From Desulfosporosinus sp. UBA4726 (GTDB lineage: Bacteria; Bacillota; Desulfitobacteriia; Desulfitobacteriales; Desulfitobacteriaceae), in the NCBI GenBank assembly GCA_002404215.1, contig DHJG01000104.1:14784-21536 (forward strand): a stretch of DNA of 6,753 nt, in the 5' to 3' direction. Positions within the stretch are counted from its first letter, which is position 1. Each line of letters opens with the position of its first letter. This document shows positions 1-5,674 of this stretch, one piece after another. The position numbers and the translations under genes are program-made. The notes beneath the pieces are model-generated. The model was not told the DNA's origin. It made no database searches and worked only from the letters and a program-made list of their open reading frames with translations.

Positions 1-328
1 CCGAGCATCGCTCGTTCATTTAAAAAACGCGCATTGGGTCTCCTTTGCGCGCACTTTTACAGCTTTATTCAACCCGTGTGAAAATTAGCACACAGATCTG
101 CTCACCTATAGTATAAAGAAAAATCCCGGTACAAGTAAACCCAGATAGCTTATGTATTATGTATTCCTCTACAGTCATAATTTCAAATGTCCAACTGTCA
201 GCTCTAAATGAGAGAAATCGACAAGCATCTGCACAAAATCGGACAACCGTGAGTAGAATAATTTAACCAGCTAAAAATTGCTAAAGTCACTTATCTTACA
301 GAACAAATAAAGCGAGGGAGAGAGAACC
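1..328. other. Gene-free region upstream of the peptidase gene
   Basis: No convincing protein-coding frame is seen on either strand. At the extreme left is a 5-bp hairpin (2-14, CGAGC/GCTCG with a 3-nt loop) that may be cut by the window edge. On the minus strand there is a possible promoter (TATACT at 110-115, TTTACT at 134-139, 18-bp spacer), a small hairpin (76-80 with 89-93), and a GC-rich hairpin followed by T6 (22-51). On the plus strand, TTAGCA (85-90) and TATAGT (107-112) with a 16-bp spacer form a weak promoter candidate for the peptidase gene, which would give a leader of about 210 nt. An imperfect short repeat, AAATCGACAA / AAATCGGACAA, lies at about 217-246. None of these is certain. 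Confidence 0.5.
22..51 (-). terminator. Possible minus-strand terminator, or start region of a gene leaving the window
   Basis: Read on the minus strand, TGCGCG-type arms (28-33 and 46-51, 6 bp) enclose a 12-nt loop and are followed by six T residues (22-27), the layout of a short intrinsic terminator. A competing reading is translational: AAAGGAG (40-46) sits 5 nt upstream of an ATG (32-34). That frame stops after four codons (TAA at 20-22) and is followed at once by another in-frame ATG (17-19) running off the window. I cannot decide between the two. Confidence 0.25.
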
Positions 329-1087
329 ATGGCTAAAAGGGTCTATAAACTAAAACCAGACACTGAAGACCTACGTGATCGGGTTTTTAGGTCCACTCAA
401 TTCAAAACAATCGCTATCTTACCCACGACTGTAGACCTCCGGTCCAGTTGCTCACTAGTCGTTGACCAAGGAGAGTTGGGAAGCTGCACAGCCAATGCCA
501 TTGCTAGCGGTCTACGTGAATACTGGGAAAACCTGTCTGAGAAACAATTCACTTCGCTAAGCCGCCTGTGGTTATACTGGCAAGAGCGCTACCTAGAAGG
601 CACCGTCAATCAAGACGCTGGGGCTTATATCCGAGATGGCATGAAAGTCCTTCAAAAGATGGGTTGTGCTCCGGAGGCCGATTGGCCTTACGACATTACA
701 AAGTTTACGGAAAAACCACCCGAAAAGGCTACAATAGATGCTATACAGTTTAAAATTACCAAGTACCATAGAGTGACAAATTTAACTCTGCTAAAATCAG
801 CTTTGGCCGAAGGCTATCCAGTAGTTATCGGTATTAAGGTTTATGAAAGCTTTGAGTCTAACCAAGTGGCGCAGAACGGAATTGTTCCCCTTCCCAAGCG
901 CGGAGAACAATTCTTAGGGGGGCACGCCGTCTTAGCTGTGGGGTACAAGGATGATACCAATATTAAAGGCCAAGGCGTAGTGATCTGTCGAAATTCATGG
1001 GGTGAAAGCTGGGGGGATAAAGGCTACTTCTATCTTCCATATAGCTATTTTTTTAACTATGTAAGCGATATGTGGACTGGGAAATAG
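329..1087 (+). CDS. Papain-like cysteine peptidase (C1 family), cytosolic
   Basis: A 252-aa protein with the papain-fold catalytic set. The QGELGSC motif gives the oxyanion glutamine Gln47 and nucleophile Cys53, GGHAVLAVGY gives His199, and CRNSWGESWGDKGYFYLP gives Asn222. The segment LPTTVDLRS (31-39) resembles the start of the mature domain of this family. There is no signal peptide and no room for the long inhibitory propeptide of secreted papains, since only about 35 residues precede the mature-like domain. The enzyme is therefore probably intracellular and made active. Substrate and role cannot be told from sequence; peptide turnover or a sporulation-related role are guesses. The start is chosen from the ribosome site GAGGGAG (314-320), 8 nt before ATG. 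It is a single-gene unit on the plus strand, convergent with proC and closed by a strong terminator. Confidence 0.9.
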   Translation: MAKRVYKLKPDTEDLRDRVFRSTQFKTIAILPTTVDLRSSCSLVVDQGELGSCTANAIASGLREYWENLSEKQFTSLSRLWLYWQERYLEGTVNQDAGAYIRDGMKVLQKMGCAPEADWPYDITKFTEKPPEKATIDAIQFKITKYHRVTNLTLLKSALAEGYPVVIGIKVYESFESNQVAQNGIVPLPKRGEQFLGGHAVLAVGYKDDTNIKGQGVVICRNSWGESWGDKGYFYLPYSYFFNYVSDMWTGK

Positions 1088-1096
1088 ATTAGTTAG

Positions 1097-1140
1097 ACAG
1101 GCCCTCGACAAAGTCAATTTGTCGAGGGCCTGTTTTATTA
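1097..1140 (+). terminator. Rho-independent terminator of the peptidase gene
   Basis: Perfect 16-bp stem (1097-1112 with 1118-1133, GC-rich core GGCCCTCGAC), 5-nt loop GTCAA, and a T-rich tail TGTTTTATTA. It begins 10 nt after the peptidase stop. On the minus strand the bases after the stem are not a good U-tract, so it may stop transcripts coming from proC only poorly. No separate proC terminator is seen. Confidence 0.92.
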
Positions 1141-1198
1141 CCTTACTATTTATATGCGTTCATTGGAGCCCAAAAACTTTATGTTTTGTTAAGCCCTG

Positions 1199-2005
1199 TT
1201 AAGCACCGAATTCTTTTTCCATCTCTGCCGCCCGCTCTGCTGCTGCCCTAGCTGCCGTTTGCACGATATTTCGTAAGTCAGCCTGCCCAAATTGCTGCAA
1301 GGCAGCATAAGTAGTCCCGTTAGGCGAAGTCACAGCTTCTCGTAGTCGGTCTGGAGTCTTGCCACTACTGACCAGCATTTGACCTGCTCCGGCTAAGGTT
1401 CCCCGTGCCAATATTTCCGCCTCCTTTGGCGTTAAGCCCAGCTCGACTCCTGCAGCTGCCAAACACTCAGTAAAGAGATAATAATAGGCTGGCCCACTAC
1501 CACTGATTGCCGTCACAGCATTAATCTTATCCTCGGTTACCCACAAGACCTGGCCAACCTGACTAAAGATGCTTTCAGCTACACCCTTATCCTGATCCGT
1601 AGCTAAACTTCCTTGCACCATACCGGTCATGGAAAGAAGCACTGCACAGGAGGTATTTGGCATTACCCGTACGAAGGCGACTCCCGGCAAACCTTTCTCT
1701 AACATCGCTAAAGGGATACCTGCCGCAACGCTGATCACTAATTTACCCTGCATAGGAAACGCTGCTAAGGACTTCACGACTGTTGCTGCATCCTTGGGCT
1801 TTACCGCCATGATAATAACCTCAGACGCTTTAACAACCTGCTCTAAATCTCCGATAATCACACCATATTGTGTTTCTAGTAAAGCCAAACGTTCCTTAGA
1901 TAAATCTGTCGCTATTATATGAGGTTTCTCAGTCGCTCCCGTTAAGCCTTTAATAACTGCTTCAGCCAGATTCCCCGCGCCAATGAACCCAATGTTTTTA
2001 ACCAT
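1199..2005 (-). CDS. proC: Pyrroline-5-carboxylate reductase
   Basis: Catalyses NAD(P)H-dependent reduction of 1-pyrroline-5-carboxylate to L-proline, the last step of proline synthesis, in the cytoplasm. The 268 aa match the usual family length. The N-terminal Rossmann motif GFIGAGNLAEA (6-16) binds the dinucleotide, AVKP (67-70) follows beta-strand 4, VRVMPNTSC (112-120) is the conserved central motif, and SGSGPAYYYLF (168-178) opens the dimerisation domain. LREAVTSPNGTTYAAL (221-236) is the family signature; the usual SPGGTT reads SPNGTT here, a mild variant. The ATG has a GGGAGGA ribosome site about 8 nt upstream. It lies 95 bp downstream of the zinc-ribbon gene on the same strand with no terminator between, so the two are probably co-transcribed from the sigma-54-type promoter at 2407-2424. 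A weak proC promoter of its own cannot be excluded. Confidence 0.95.
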   Translation of the reverse strand: MVKNIGFIGAGNLAEAVIKGLTGATEKPHIIATDLSKERLALLETQYGVIIGDLEQVVKASEVIIMAVKPKDAATVVKSLAAFPMQGKLVISVAAGIPLAMLEKGLPGVAFVRVMPNTSCAVLLSMTGMVQGSLATDQDKGVAESIFSQVGQVLWVTEDKINAVTAISGSGPAYYYLFTECLAAAGVELGLTPKEAEILARGTLAGAGQMLVSSGKTPDRLREAVTSPNGTTYAALQQFGQADLRNIVQTAARAAAERAAEMEKEFGA

Positions 2006-2100
2006 TAATGATATCCTCCCTTAACTTTCTCACTGTCTTTGCCGCAATAAGCTTATTCAACTCTAGCGTAATCAAAGCGAAAAAACAAGGGCCAAGCCAT

Positions 2101-2277
2101 TTACAGAATCTTGCGGCCACGCTTCGGTAAATCTGGCAAAAAAGGATCCGGTGCCTTACCTACATACAGGTACATAAGTACGTTGCAATCCTCGCAAAGA
2201 GTTTTACCTCTGTAATTATAAATTCCCCCTCTGATAAGGAGCGCTCCACATCTTTCACAATTTACATTCAATATCAC
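2101..2277 (-). CDS. Small CxxC/CxxC zinc-ribbon protein
   Basis: A 58-aa frame starting with GTG. The ribosome site AGAGGTG (2285-2291) lies 7 nt upstream, which fixes the start. The protein has two cysteine pairs, CERCG (7-11) and CEDC (28-31), separated by 17 residues that include GIYNYRGKTL. This is the layout of a one-zinc ribbon or half-LIM domain. A proline-rich and basic tail follows (APDPFLPDLPKRGRKIL). There is no signal peptide or membrane segment. Function is not recognised. Small proteins with this layout occur in spore-forming Firmicutes; the sigma-G inhibitor Gin/CsfB has similar cysteine spacing, but the remaining residues do not obviously match. It is the first gene after the sigma-54-like promoter and precedes proC, so it may be a regulator or metal-binding accessory of that unit (inference). 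Confidence 0.75.
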   Translation of the reverse strand: MILNVNCERCGALLIRGGIYNYRGKTLCEDCNVLMYLYVGKAPDPFLPDLPKRGRKIL

Positions 2278-2406
2278 TAAATATCACCTCTTCCTAACCT
2301 GAAAGTACTCAAAATCAGTAGCCTGAGGACCTAAATTCCGTTTCATAGTGCAAAACGAATGCTATGCTATGTCCAATCAGAAGAACTCGTGCGTTATAAT
2401 TCTACT

Positions 2407-2424
2407 ATGCAAAAAACGTGCCAA
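2407..2424 (-). promoter_or_regulatory. Sigma-54 (RpoN, -24/-12) promoter for the zinc-ribbon/proC unit
   Basis: The minus strand reads TTGGCACG, four bases, then TTGCAT. This equals the established sigma-54 consensus TGGCACG-N4-TTGCA at every conserved base, with the invariant GG (-24) and GC (-12) correctly spaced. The predicted start is near 2397, giving a leader of about 120 nt to the zinc-ribbon GTG at 2277. Sigma-54 promoters need an AAA+ enhancer-binding activator; a suitable inverted repeat lies about 130 bp upstream. The activator gene is not in the window. Confidence 0.65.
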
Positions 2425-2528
2425 CCCTAAAATCCGTTGGATTCAAGTTTTTATCAATCAGGATAAAGATAACTCGACTGGTGCCAAGCCTCAAGCGCCG
2501 GCAACCGCCTTAGTTGCACTTATGCTTC

Positions 2529-2561
2529 CAGAAAGTATATTACAAAAAGTTATACTTTCTG
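2529..2561. promoter_or_regulatory. 11-bp inverted repeat, candidate activator binding site
   Basis: CAGAAAGTATA (2529-2539) and TATACTTTCTG (2551-2561) are perfect inverted arms with an 11-bp spacer, so half-site centres are 22 bp apart, about two helical turns. It lies about 130 bp upstream of the sigma-54-type promoter, within the usual range for an enhancer-binding protein site. No U-tract follows on either strand, so it is a poor terminator. Which protein binds it is unknown. Confidence 0.45.
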
Positions 2562-2569
2562 ACTAGTGT

Positions 2570-2599
2570 AAAAAGAAGTGTAGCAAATGCTACACTTCT
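2570..2599 (-). terminator. Minus-strand Rho-independent terminator
   Basis: Arms AGAAGTGTAGCA (2574-2585) and TGCTACACTTCT (2588-2599) are perfectly complementary over 12 bp; in practice this is an 11-bp stem with a 4-nt loop. On the minus strand the stem is followed by a run of T (2570-2574). On the plus strand the following bases (AAGAATTG) are not T-rich. It lies 18 nt after the stop of the possible remnant ORF at 2618-2836 and just before the inverted repeat. It would insulate the sigma-54 control region from transcription arriving from serC. Confidence 0.7.
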
Positions 2600-2617
2600 A
2601 AGAATTGTCCAATATCT

Positions 2618-2836
2618 TTATTTAGGCAGTTTATCATCTTCATACTCCGTTTTTATAAGTATTGAACATGATGATAAATGTATCTTTCCTTCAATAATAT
2701 GTATTAAATCATTCTGTTTTTGTATTTTTCCCAATTTTCCAGTGAAAAAGTGTAAGTAAGATAACTTTTCATTTTGAAATGCATTGAATGATTCCGGCTC
2801 ACCCCAGCAAAATATTAAAAAACCCGCAGATCCCAC
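2618..2836 (-). pseudogene. Possible remnant ORF, unrecognised
   Basis: A 72-codon frame opened by GTG at 2836 that ends 18 nt before a minus-strand terminator, as a real gene end would. The translated C-terminal part (for example KIQKQNDLIHIIEGKIHL and KTEYEDDKLPK) has a plausible protein composition, but I recognise no family. The only GTG lies inside the loop of the serC terminator hairpin, has no clear ribosome site, and the frame is closed upstream by TAA near 2863. The base composition is more AT-rich than that of serC. This is most likely the 3' end of a decayed, perhaps foreign, gene; it could also be non-coding. Confidence 0.22.
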
Positions 2837-2858
2837 TCTGACGAGGATCTGCGGGTTT
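2819..2858 (-). terminator. serC terminator, able to work in both directions
   Basis: A 15-bp perfect stem (2819-2833 with 2844-2858 approximately; core CCCGCAGATCC / GGATCTGCGGG) with a loop of about 11 nt. On the minus strand it is followed by TTTTAATATTTT, a good U-rich tail for serC transcripts. On the plus strand it is followed by TTTTATTGTTTC, so it could also stop plus-strand transcription. It begins about 48 nt beyond the serC stop codon. Confidence 0.85.
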
Positions 2859-2872
2859 TATTGTTTCATAAT

Positions 2873-2902
2873 TGGTCGAGCGACACGATTCGAACGTGTC
2901 CC
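2873..2902 (-). pseudogene. 3' fragment of a tRNA gene (most like tRNA-Pro)
   Basis: The minus strand contains a complete T-arm, ACACG-TTCGAAT-CGTGT (stem 2883-2887 with 2895-2899, canonical 7-nt TTCGAAT loop), followed by CGCTCGACCA with an encoded CCA. This is the last third of a tRNA. From memory it is nearly identical to the 3' end of clostridial tRNA-Pro, whose acceptor strand reads CGCTCCGACCA; here one C is missing, so the acceptor is 6 instead of 7 nt. No D-arm, anticodon arm or 5' acceptor strand is present, because serC coding sequence lies immediately upstream (stop at 2906-2908). It cannot be a functional tRNA. Such 3' ends are typical leftovers of integration at tRNA genes, though a chance or retained structural hairpin is possible. 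Confidence 0.6.
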
Positions 2903-2905
2903 TCC

Positions 2906-3991
2906 TTATCCGTTCTTGCTTTGAAAAGCTTTCATAAACTCAGCCAGAGCCATACACCCTTCAATGCTCATGGCATTATAGACGGAGGCCCGGAGACCGC
3001 CCACTGAACGATGACCTTTTAAACCGATCATACCTTGTGCTGTGGCCTCAACTGCAAATTTTTTCTCCAGCTCTTCGTTAGGCAAACGGAACGTGATATT
3101 CATCAACGAGCGACTATCTTTGACGGCATGGCCTCGATAGTAACCCTCACTGTTGTCAATGGTATTGTAAATTAAGGCAGCTTTCTCCGTGTTGCGTTTT
3201 TCCGCTGCGGCTAGCCCACCGTTGTTTTTAAGCCAGCGCAGGACCAAATTTACCATATAAACAGAAAAGCTGGGTGGCGTGTTGTAGAGGGAGTCGTTTT
3301 TAGCATGAATATCATAGCGCAACATTGTGGGGATATTGGAGGGGATGCCTTCCAATAAATCCTTACGAATGATGACCACTGTTACCCCGGCCGGACCAAG
3401 GTTCTTTTGCGCTCCGGCATAAATTAAAGCAAACTTGGAAACGTCAAAGCGGCGTGACATAATATCACTTGACATGTCGGCAACCAGTGGGATGTCCCCT
3501 AAGTCCGGGAAAGATTGCCATTGAGTACCAAAGATGGTGTTATTTGAACAAAGGTGTACATACGCGGGTCCGTCACTCACCTTGATTTCGTCGATTCTGG
3601 GAATGCGGGTATAATTTTCTTCCTTAGTGCTAGCAATTACATTCGTTTTAACGAATTTCGACGCTTCCTTCTGAGCTTTTTCTGCCCAGGCTCCAGTGAG
3701 AATATAGTCGGCGTGACTGTCGACGGAGACTAAGTTCATGGGTACCGCGGCAAATTGAGTGCTTGCTCCGCCTTGAAGGAACAAAACTCGGTAATTTTCC
3801 GGTACACCCAGCAATTCCTTGACAAGAGCTTCAGCCTCGGAATTAATAGCCTCGTATTCTTTAGTGCGGTGGCTATTTTCCATCACGGACATACCAGTTC
3901 CTTTAAAGTTAAGCAGCTCATTCTGCGCTTCTTCTAAAACCACCAGGGGAAGTGTGGCTGGGCCAGCATTGAAGTTGAAGATTCTTTCCAT
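2906..3991 (-). CDS. serC: Phosphoserine aminotransferase
   Basis: A PLP enzyme of the class-V aminotransferase group. It transfers an amino group from glutamate to 3-phosphohydroxypyruvate, giving phosphoserine (serine synthesis), and in some bacteria also acts in pyridoxal phosphate synthesis. The 361 aa are the normal length. NFNAGPATLP (6-15) is the family start, GGAST (74-78) binds the cofactor phosphate, and Lys196 in YAGAQKNLGPAG is the Schiff-base lysine. GHRSVGGLRASVYNA (326-340) carries the C-terminal substrate-binding arginines and the conserved RxSxYN. The ATG at 3991 has GGAGGA (4002-4007) upstream with a 10-nt gap. It lies 135 bp downstream of leuA without a terminator between, so read-through from leuA is possible, but a local promoter is also seen. 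serA, often beside serC, is not in the window; a terminator closes the unit. Confidence 0.96.
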   Translation of the reverse strand: MERIFNFNAGPATLPLVVLEEAQNELLNFKGTGMSVMENSHRTKEYEAINSEAEALVKELLGVPENYRVLFLQGGASTQFAAVPMNLVSVDSHADYILTGAWAEKAQKEASKFVKTNVIASTKEENYTRIPRIDEIKVSDGPAYVHLCSNNTIFGTQWQSFPDLGDIPLVADMSSDIMSRRFDVSKFALIYAGAQKNLGPAGVTVVIIRKDLLEGIPSNIPTMLRYDIHAKNDSLYNTPPSFSVYMVNLVLRWLKNNGGLAAAEKRNTEKAALIYNTIDNSEGYYRGHAVKDSRSLMNITFRLPNEELEKKFAVEATAQGMIGLKGHRSVGGLRASVYNAMSIEGCMALAEFMKAFQSKNG

Positions 3992-3997
3992 TGTCAG

Positions 3998-4042
3998 TCA
4001 ATCCTCCAAGTTTGAATTTTTTTGCACAACCTTATTTGACAT
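3998..4042 (-). CDS. Possible 14-codon upstream ORF before serC
   Basis: On the minus strand AAGGAG lies 5 nt before an ATG (4040-4042) that opens MSNKVVQKNSNLED and stops at TGA (3998-4000), only 6 nt before the serC ATG. The serC ribosome site GGAGGA lies inside the last codons of this frame, so translation of the small frame would pass over it, a layout that could couple translation. However, the same ATG overlaps a TATAAT box of a good promoter candidate, in which case the frame would not be transcribed from its start. No alternative stem or codon bias suggesting attenuation is seen. Confidence 0.25.
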   Translation of the reverse strand: MSNKVVQKNSNLED

Positions 4043-4069
4043 TATATCTCCTTAAATTAACTGTAGCAA
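4041..4069 (-). promoter_or_regulatory. Candidate serC promoter
   Basis: TTGCTA (4064-4069) and TATAAT (4041-4046) with a 17-bp spacer form a housekeeping-type promoter, with 4/6 and 6/6 matches. The start would fall near 4034, giving a leader of about 43 nt that still contains the serC ribosome site. A second TATAAT at 4093-4098 has no credible -35 box and is less likely. Confidence 0.5.
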
Positions 4070-4126
4070 TGAAAATATTTAAAAATATGGCTATTATAGG
4101 ACAATATAGATAGACCGATCAGCTAG

Positions 4127-5617
4127 TTATTTCGCCAAGGCATTTATATAAGCTTTAGCACTGGCTTCAATAATATCTGTCGAAAATCCCTTACCTACAA
4201 CAAGCCGACCATCTTCATAGCGCAACTTGACAGTGGCCTCTCCCAGAGCTTCACTACTCCGAGTCACCGACTTCAGAGTATAATCTTCAAGCGTTGCGAT
4301 ATTTCCTGTTATCAAGTCAATAGTGTTAAACAAGGCATTCACAGGACCATTGCCACTAGTGGTATCAGTTATCATCTTGCCCTCTATTTCCAGGGTCACA
4401 GTCGCGGTAGCCATCTCAACACCGTTCGTCGCAAAAGACATGCTCTGTAGGGCAATATTATTAGCAATACTCTCCGGATCTCCCATCAAGACGTGGAGAT
4501 CTTGGTCAAACACCTCTTTCTTCAGATCGGCAAGTTGTAAGAACCTTTGATAAACGTCATCAAGCCGCGCACCTTCTACTGTATACCCTAATTCCTCCAG
4601 GCAATGTTGAAGGGCGTGTCTTCCTGATCTTGCCGTAAGACTAATCAAATTTTGAGGAACGCCAATGGTTTCCGGTCGAATTATCTCATAGGTTTCTCTA
4701 TCTTTTAGAACCCCGTCTTGGTGTATGCCTGAGGCATGATTAAAAGCATTGGCTCCGACTATCGCCTTATGGTCCGGGACTGTCACTCCAGTTATTCGGG
4801 AAACGAGTCTGCTGGTGGCAGATATTTCACGAATATTAATTTTGTTCTCCACCCCGTACCCGACACCTCGAGTGTAAATTGCCATAATTACTTCTTCCAA
4901 AGAAGTATTACCTGCCCGCTCCCCAATACCGTTGATCGTTCCCTCTAGCTGGCCAGCTCCGGCCATGATGCCTGCAAGAGTATTTGCCGTTGCCATTCCT
5001 AAATCGTTATGGCAGTGTACGCTGACGATTGCCTTATCTATATTCTTAACGTTCTTAATAACAAAACTAATTAATTCTCCATATTCCCACGGGTTAGCAT
5101 AGCCAACGGTATCAGGGATATTAACGACTGTGGCTCCGGCATTAATAACCTGCTCAATCACTCTTACCAAGAACGTTGGGTCACTGCGAAAAGCGTCCTC
5201 AGCGAAAAACTCAACATCACTTACATATTTCTTGGCATACTTAACGGCAGCAACCGCCCGCTCTACGACTTGGTCCGGGGTAAGCTTCAATTTCTTTTCC
5301 ATGTGAATTGGAGAAACCCCTATCCCAGTATGAATTCTAGGATATTCGGCTTGACGTAAGGCTTCAGCACAAATATCTATATCCTTCTCTACTGCCCTTG
5401 TCAACCCGGCAATGACGACTCCTTTAACTTCCCTGGCAATCGTTCGGACTGATTCCAAATCCCCCGGGGAAGAGGCCGGAAAACCTGCTTCAATAATATC
5501 GACACCAAGCTTTACTAACTGATGACCAATCTCTAATTTTTCTTTTACGTTTAGGGTCATCCCCAAGGATTGCTCTCCATCTCTGAGTGTGGTATCAAAA
5601 ACAAATAATCTGCGCAT
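4127..5617 (-). CDS. leuA: 2-isopropylmalate synthase
   Basis: Condenses acetyl-CoA with 2-oxoisovalerate to form 2-isopropylmalate, the first committed step of leucine synthesis. The 496 aa fit the long bacterial LeuA type. The catalytic TIM barrel starts with DTTLRDGEQS (8-17; Asp8 is a metal ligand) and contains HTGIGVSPIHMEKKL (96-110) and HCHNDLGMA (201-209; His201 and His203 metal ligands), followed by INGIGERAGNTSLEE (228-242). SGIHQDG (296-302) lies in the linker. The C-terminal domain (about 365-496) carries SGNGPVNALF (421-430), typical of the leucine-binding regulatory domain, so feedback inhibition is expected. The start is the ATG at 5615-5617, chosen because AAGGAGGA (5625-5632) is a strong ribosome site and the longer upstream frame runs through the T-box terminator. 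Homocitrate or citramalate synthases are related, but the motifs and leucine T-box favour LeuA. Confidence 0.95.
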   Translation of the reverse strand: MRRLFVFDTTLRDGEQSLGMTLNVKEKLEIGHQLVKLGVDIIEAGFPASSPGDLESVRTIAREVKGVVIAGLTRAVEKDIDICAEALRQAEYPRIHTGIGVSPIHMEKKLKLTPDQVVERAVAAVKYAKKYVSDVEFFAEDAFRSDPTFLVRVIEQVINAGATVVNIPDTVGYANPWEYGELISFVIKNVKNIDKAIVSVHCHNDLGMATANTLAGIMAGAGQLEGTINGIGERAGNTSLEEVIMAIYTRGVGYGVENKINIREISATSRLVSRITGVTVPDHKAIVGANAFNHASGIHQDGVLKDRETYEIIRPETIGVPQNLISLTARSGRHALQHCLEELGYTVEGARLDDVYQRFLQLADLKKEVFDQDLHVLMGDPESIANNIALQSMSFATNGVEMATATVTLEIEGKMITDTTSGNGPVNALFNTIDLITGNIATLEDYTLKSVTRSSEALGEATVKLRYEDGRLVVGKGFSTDIIEASAKAYINALAK

Positions 5618-5642
5618 TATCAATTCCTCCTTAAATATAAAT

Positions 5643-5674
5643 AAACCCTTCGTCTCTGATTGAGACGAAGGGTT
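5643..5674 (-). terminator. T-box regulated terminator of leuA
   Basis: A 13-bp perfect stem (5644-5656 with 5662-5674; AACCCTTCGTCTC / GAGACGAAGGGTT), 5-nt loop, followed on the minus strand by TATTTATATTT. Its 5' arm overlaps the antiterminator 3' strand. With charged tRNA-Leu this hairpin would form and stop transcription about 25 nt before the leuA ribosome site. Confidence 0.92.

Larger units (their letters stand above)
2278..2905. other. Gene-poor region between the zinc-ribbon gene and serC
   Basis: This 628-bp stretch holds mainly control and remnant elements. In minus-strand order from serC these are a tRNA 3' fragment (2873-2902), a bidirectional terminator (2819-2858), a possible remnant ORF (2618-2836), a minus-strand terminator (2570-2599), an inverted repeat (2529-2561), a sigma-54-type promoter (2407-2424) and a leader of about 120 nt before the zinc-ribbon GTG. 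The part from 2570 to 2820 is visibly more AT-rich than the biosynthetic genes around it. Open frames on the plus strand here (from 2348 and 2514) have no ribosome site and overlap these elements, so I do not call them genes. Confidence 0.6.

Noticed and set aside
1097..1133. Terminator acting equally for proC on the minus strand
   Set aside because: The stem is symmetrical, but the minus-strand bases after it (CTAACTAATC) lack a U-tract.
2348..2566. 72-codon plus-strand open frame with a protein-like stretch (KIRWIQVFINQDKDNSTGAK)
   Set aside because: No ribosome site, and it overlaps the sigma-54-type promoter and the inverted repeat. No family was recognised, although a decayed fragment cannot be fully excluded.
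2514..2759. 81-codon plus-strand open frame
   Set aside because: It runs across the inverted repeat and the minus-strand terminator, has no ribosome site, and its composition looks like translated AT-rich non-coding DNA.
2873..2902. Functional tRNA gene after serC
   Set aside because: Only the T-arm and 3' acceptor strand are present and one acceptor base is missing; the bases before it are serC codons.
4093..4121. TATAAT box near the end of leuA as the main serC promoter
   Set aside because: The expected -35 position reads TGATCG, matching only two of six consensus bases; the 4041-4069 candidate is better.
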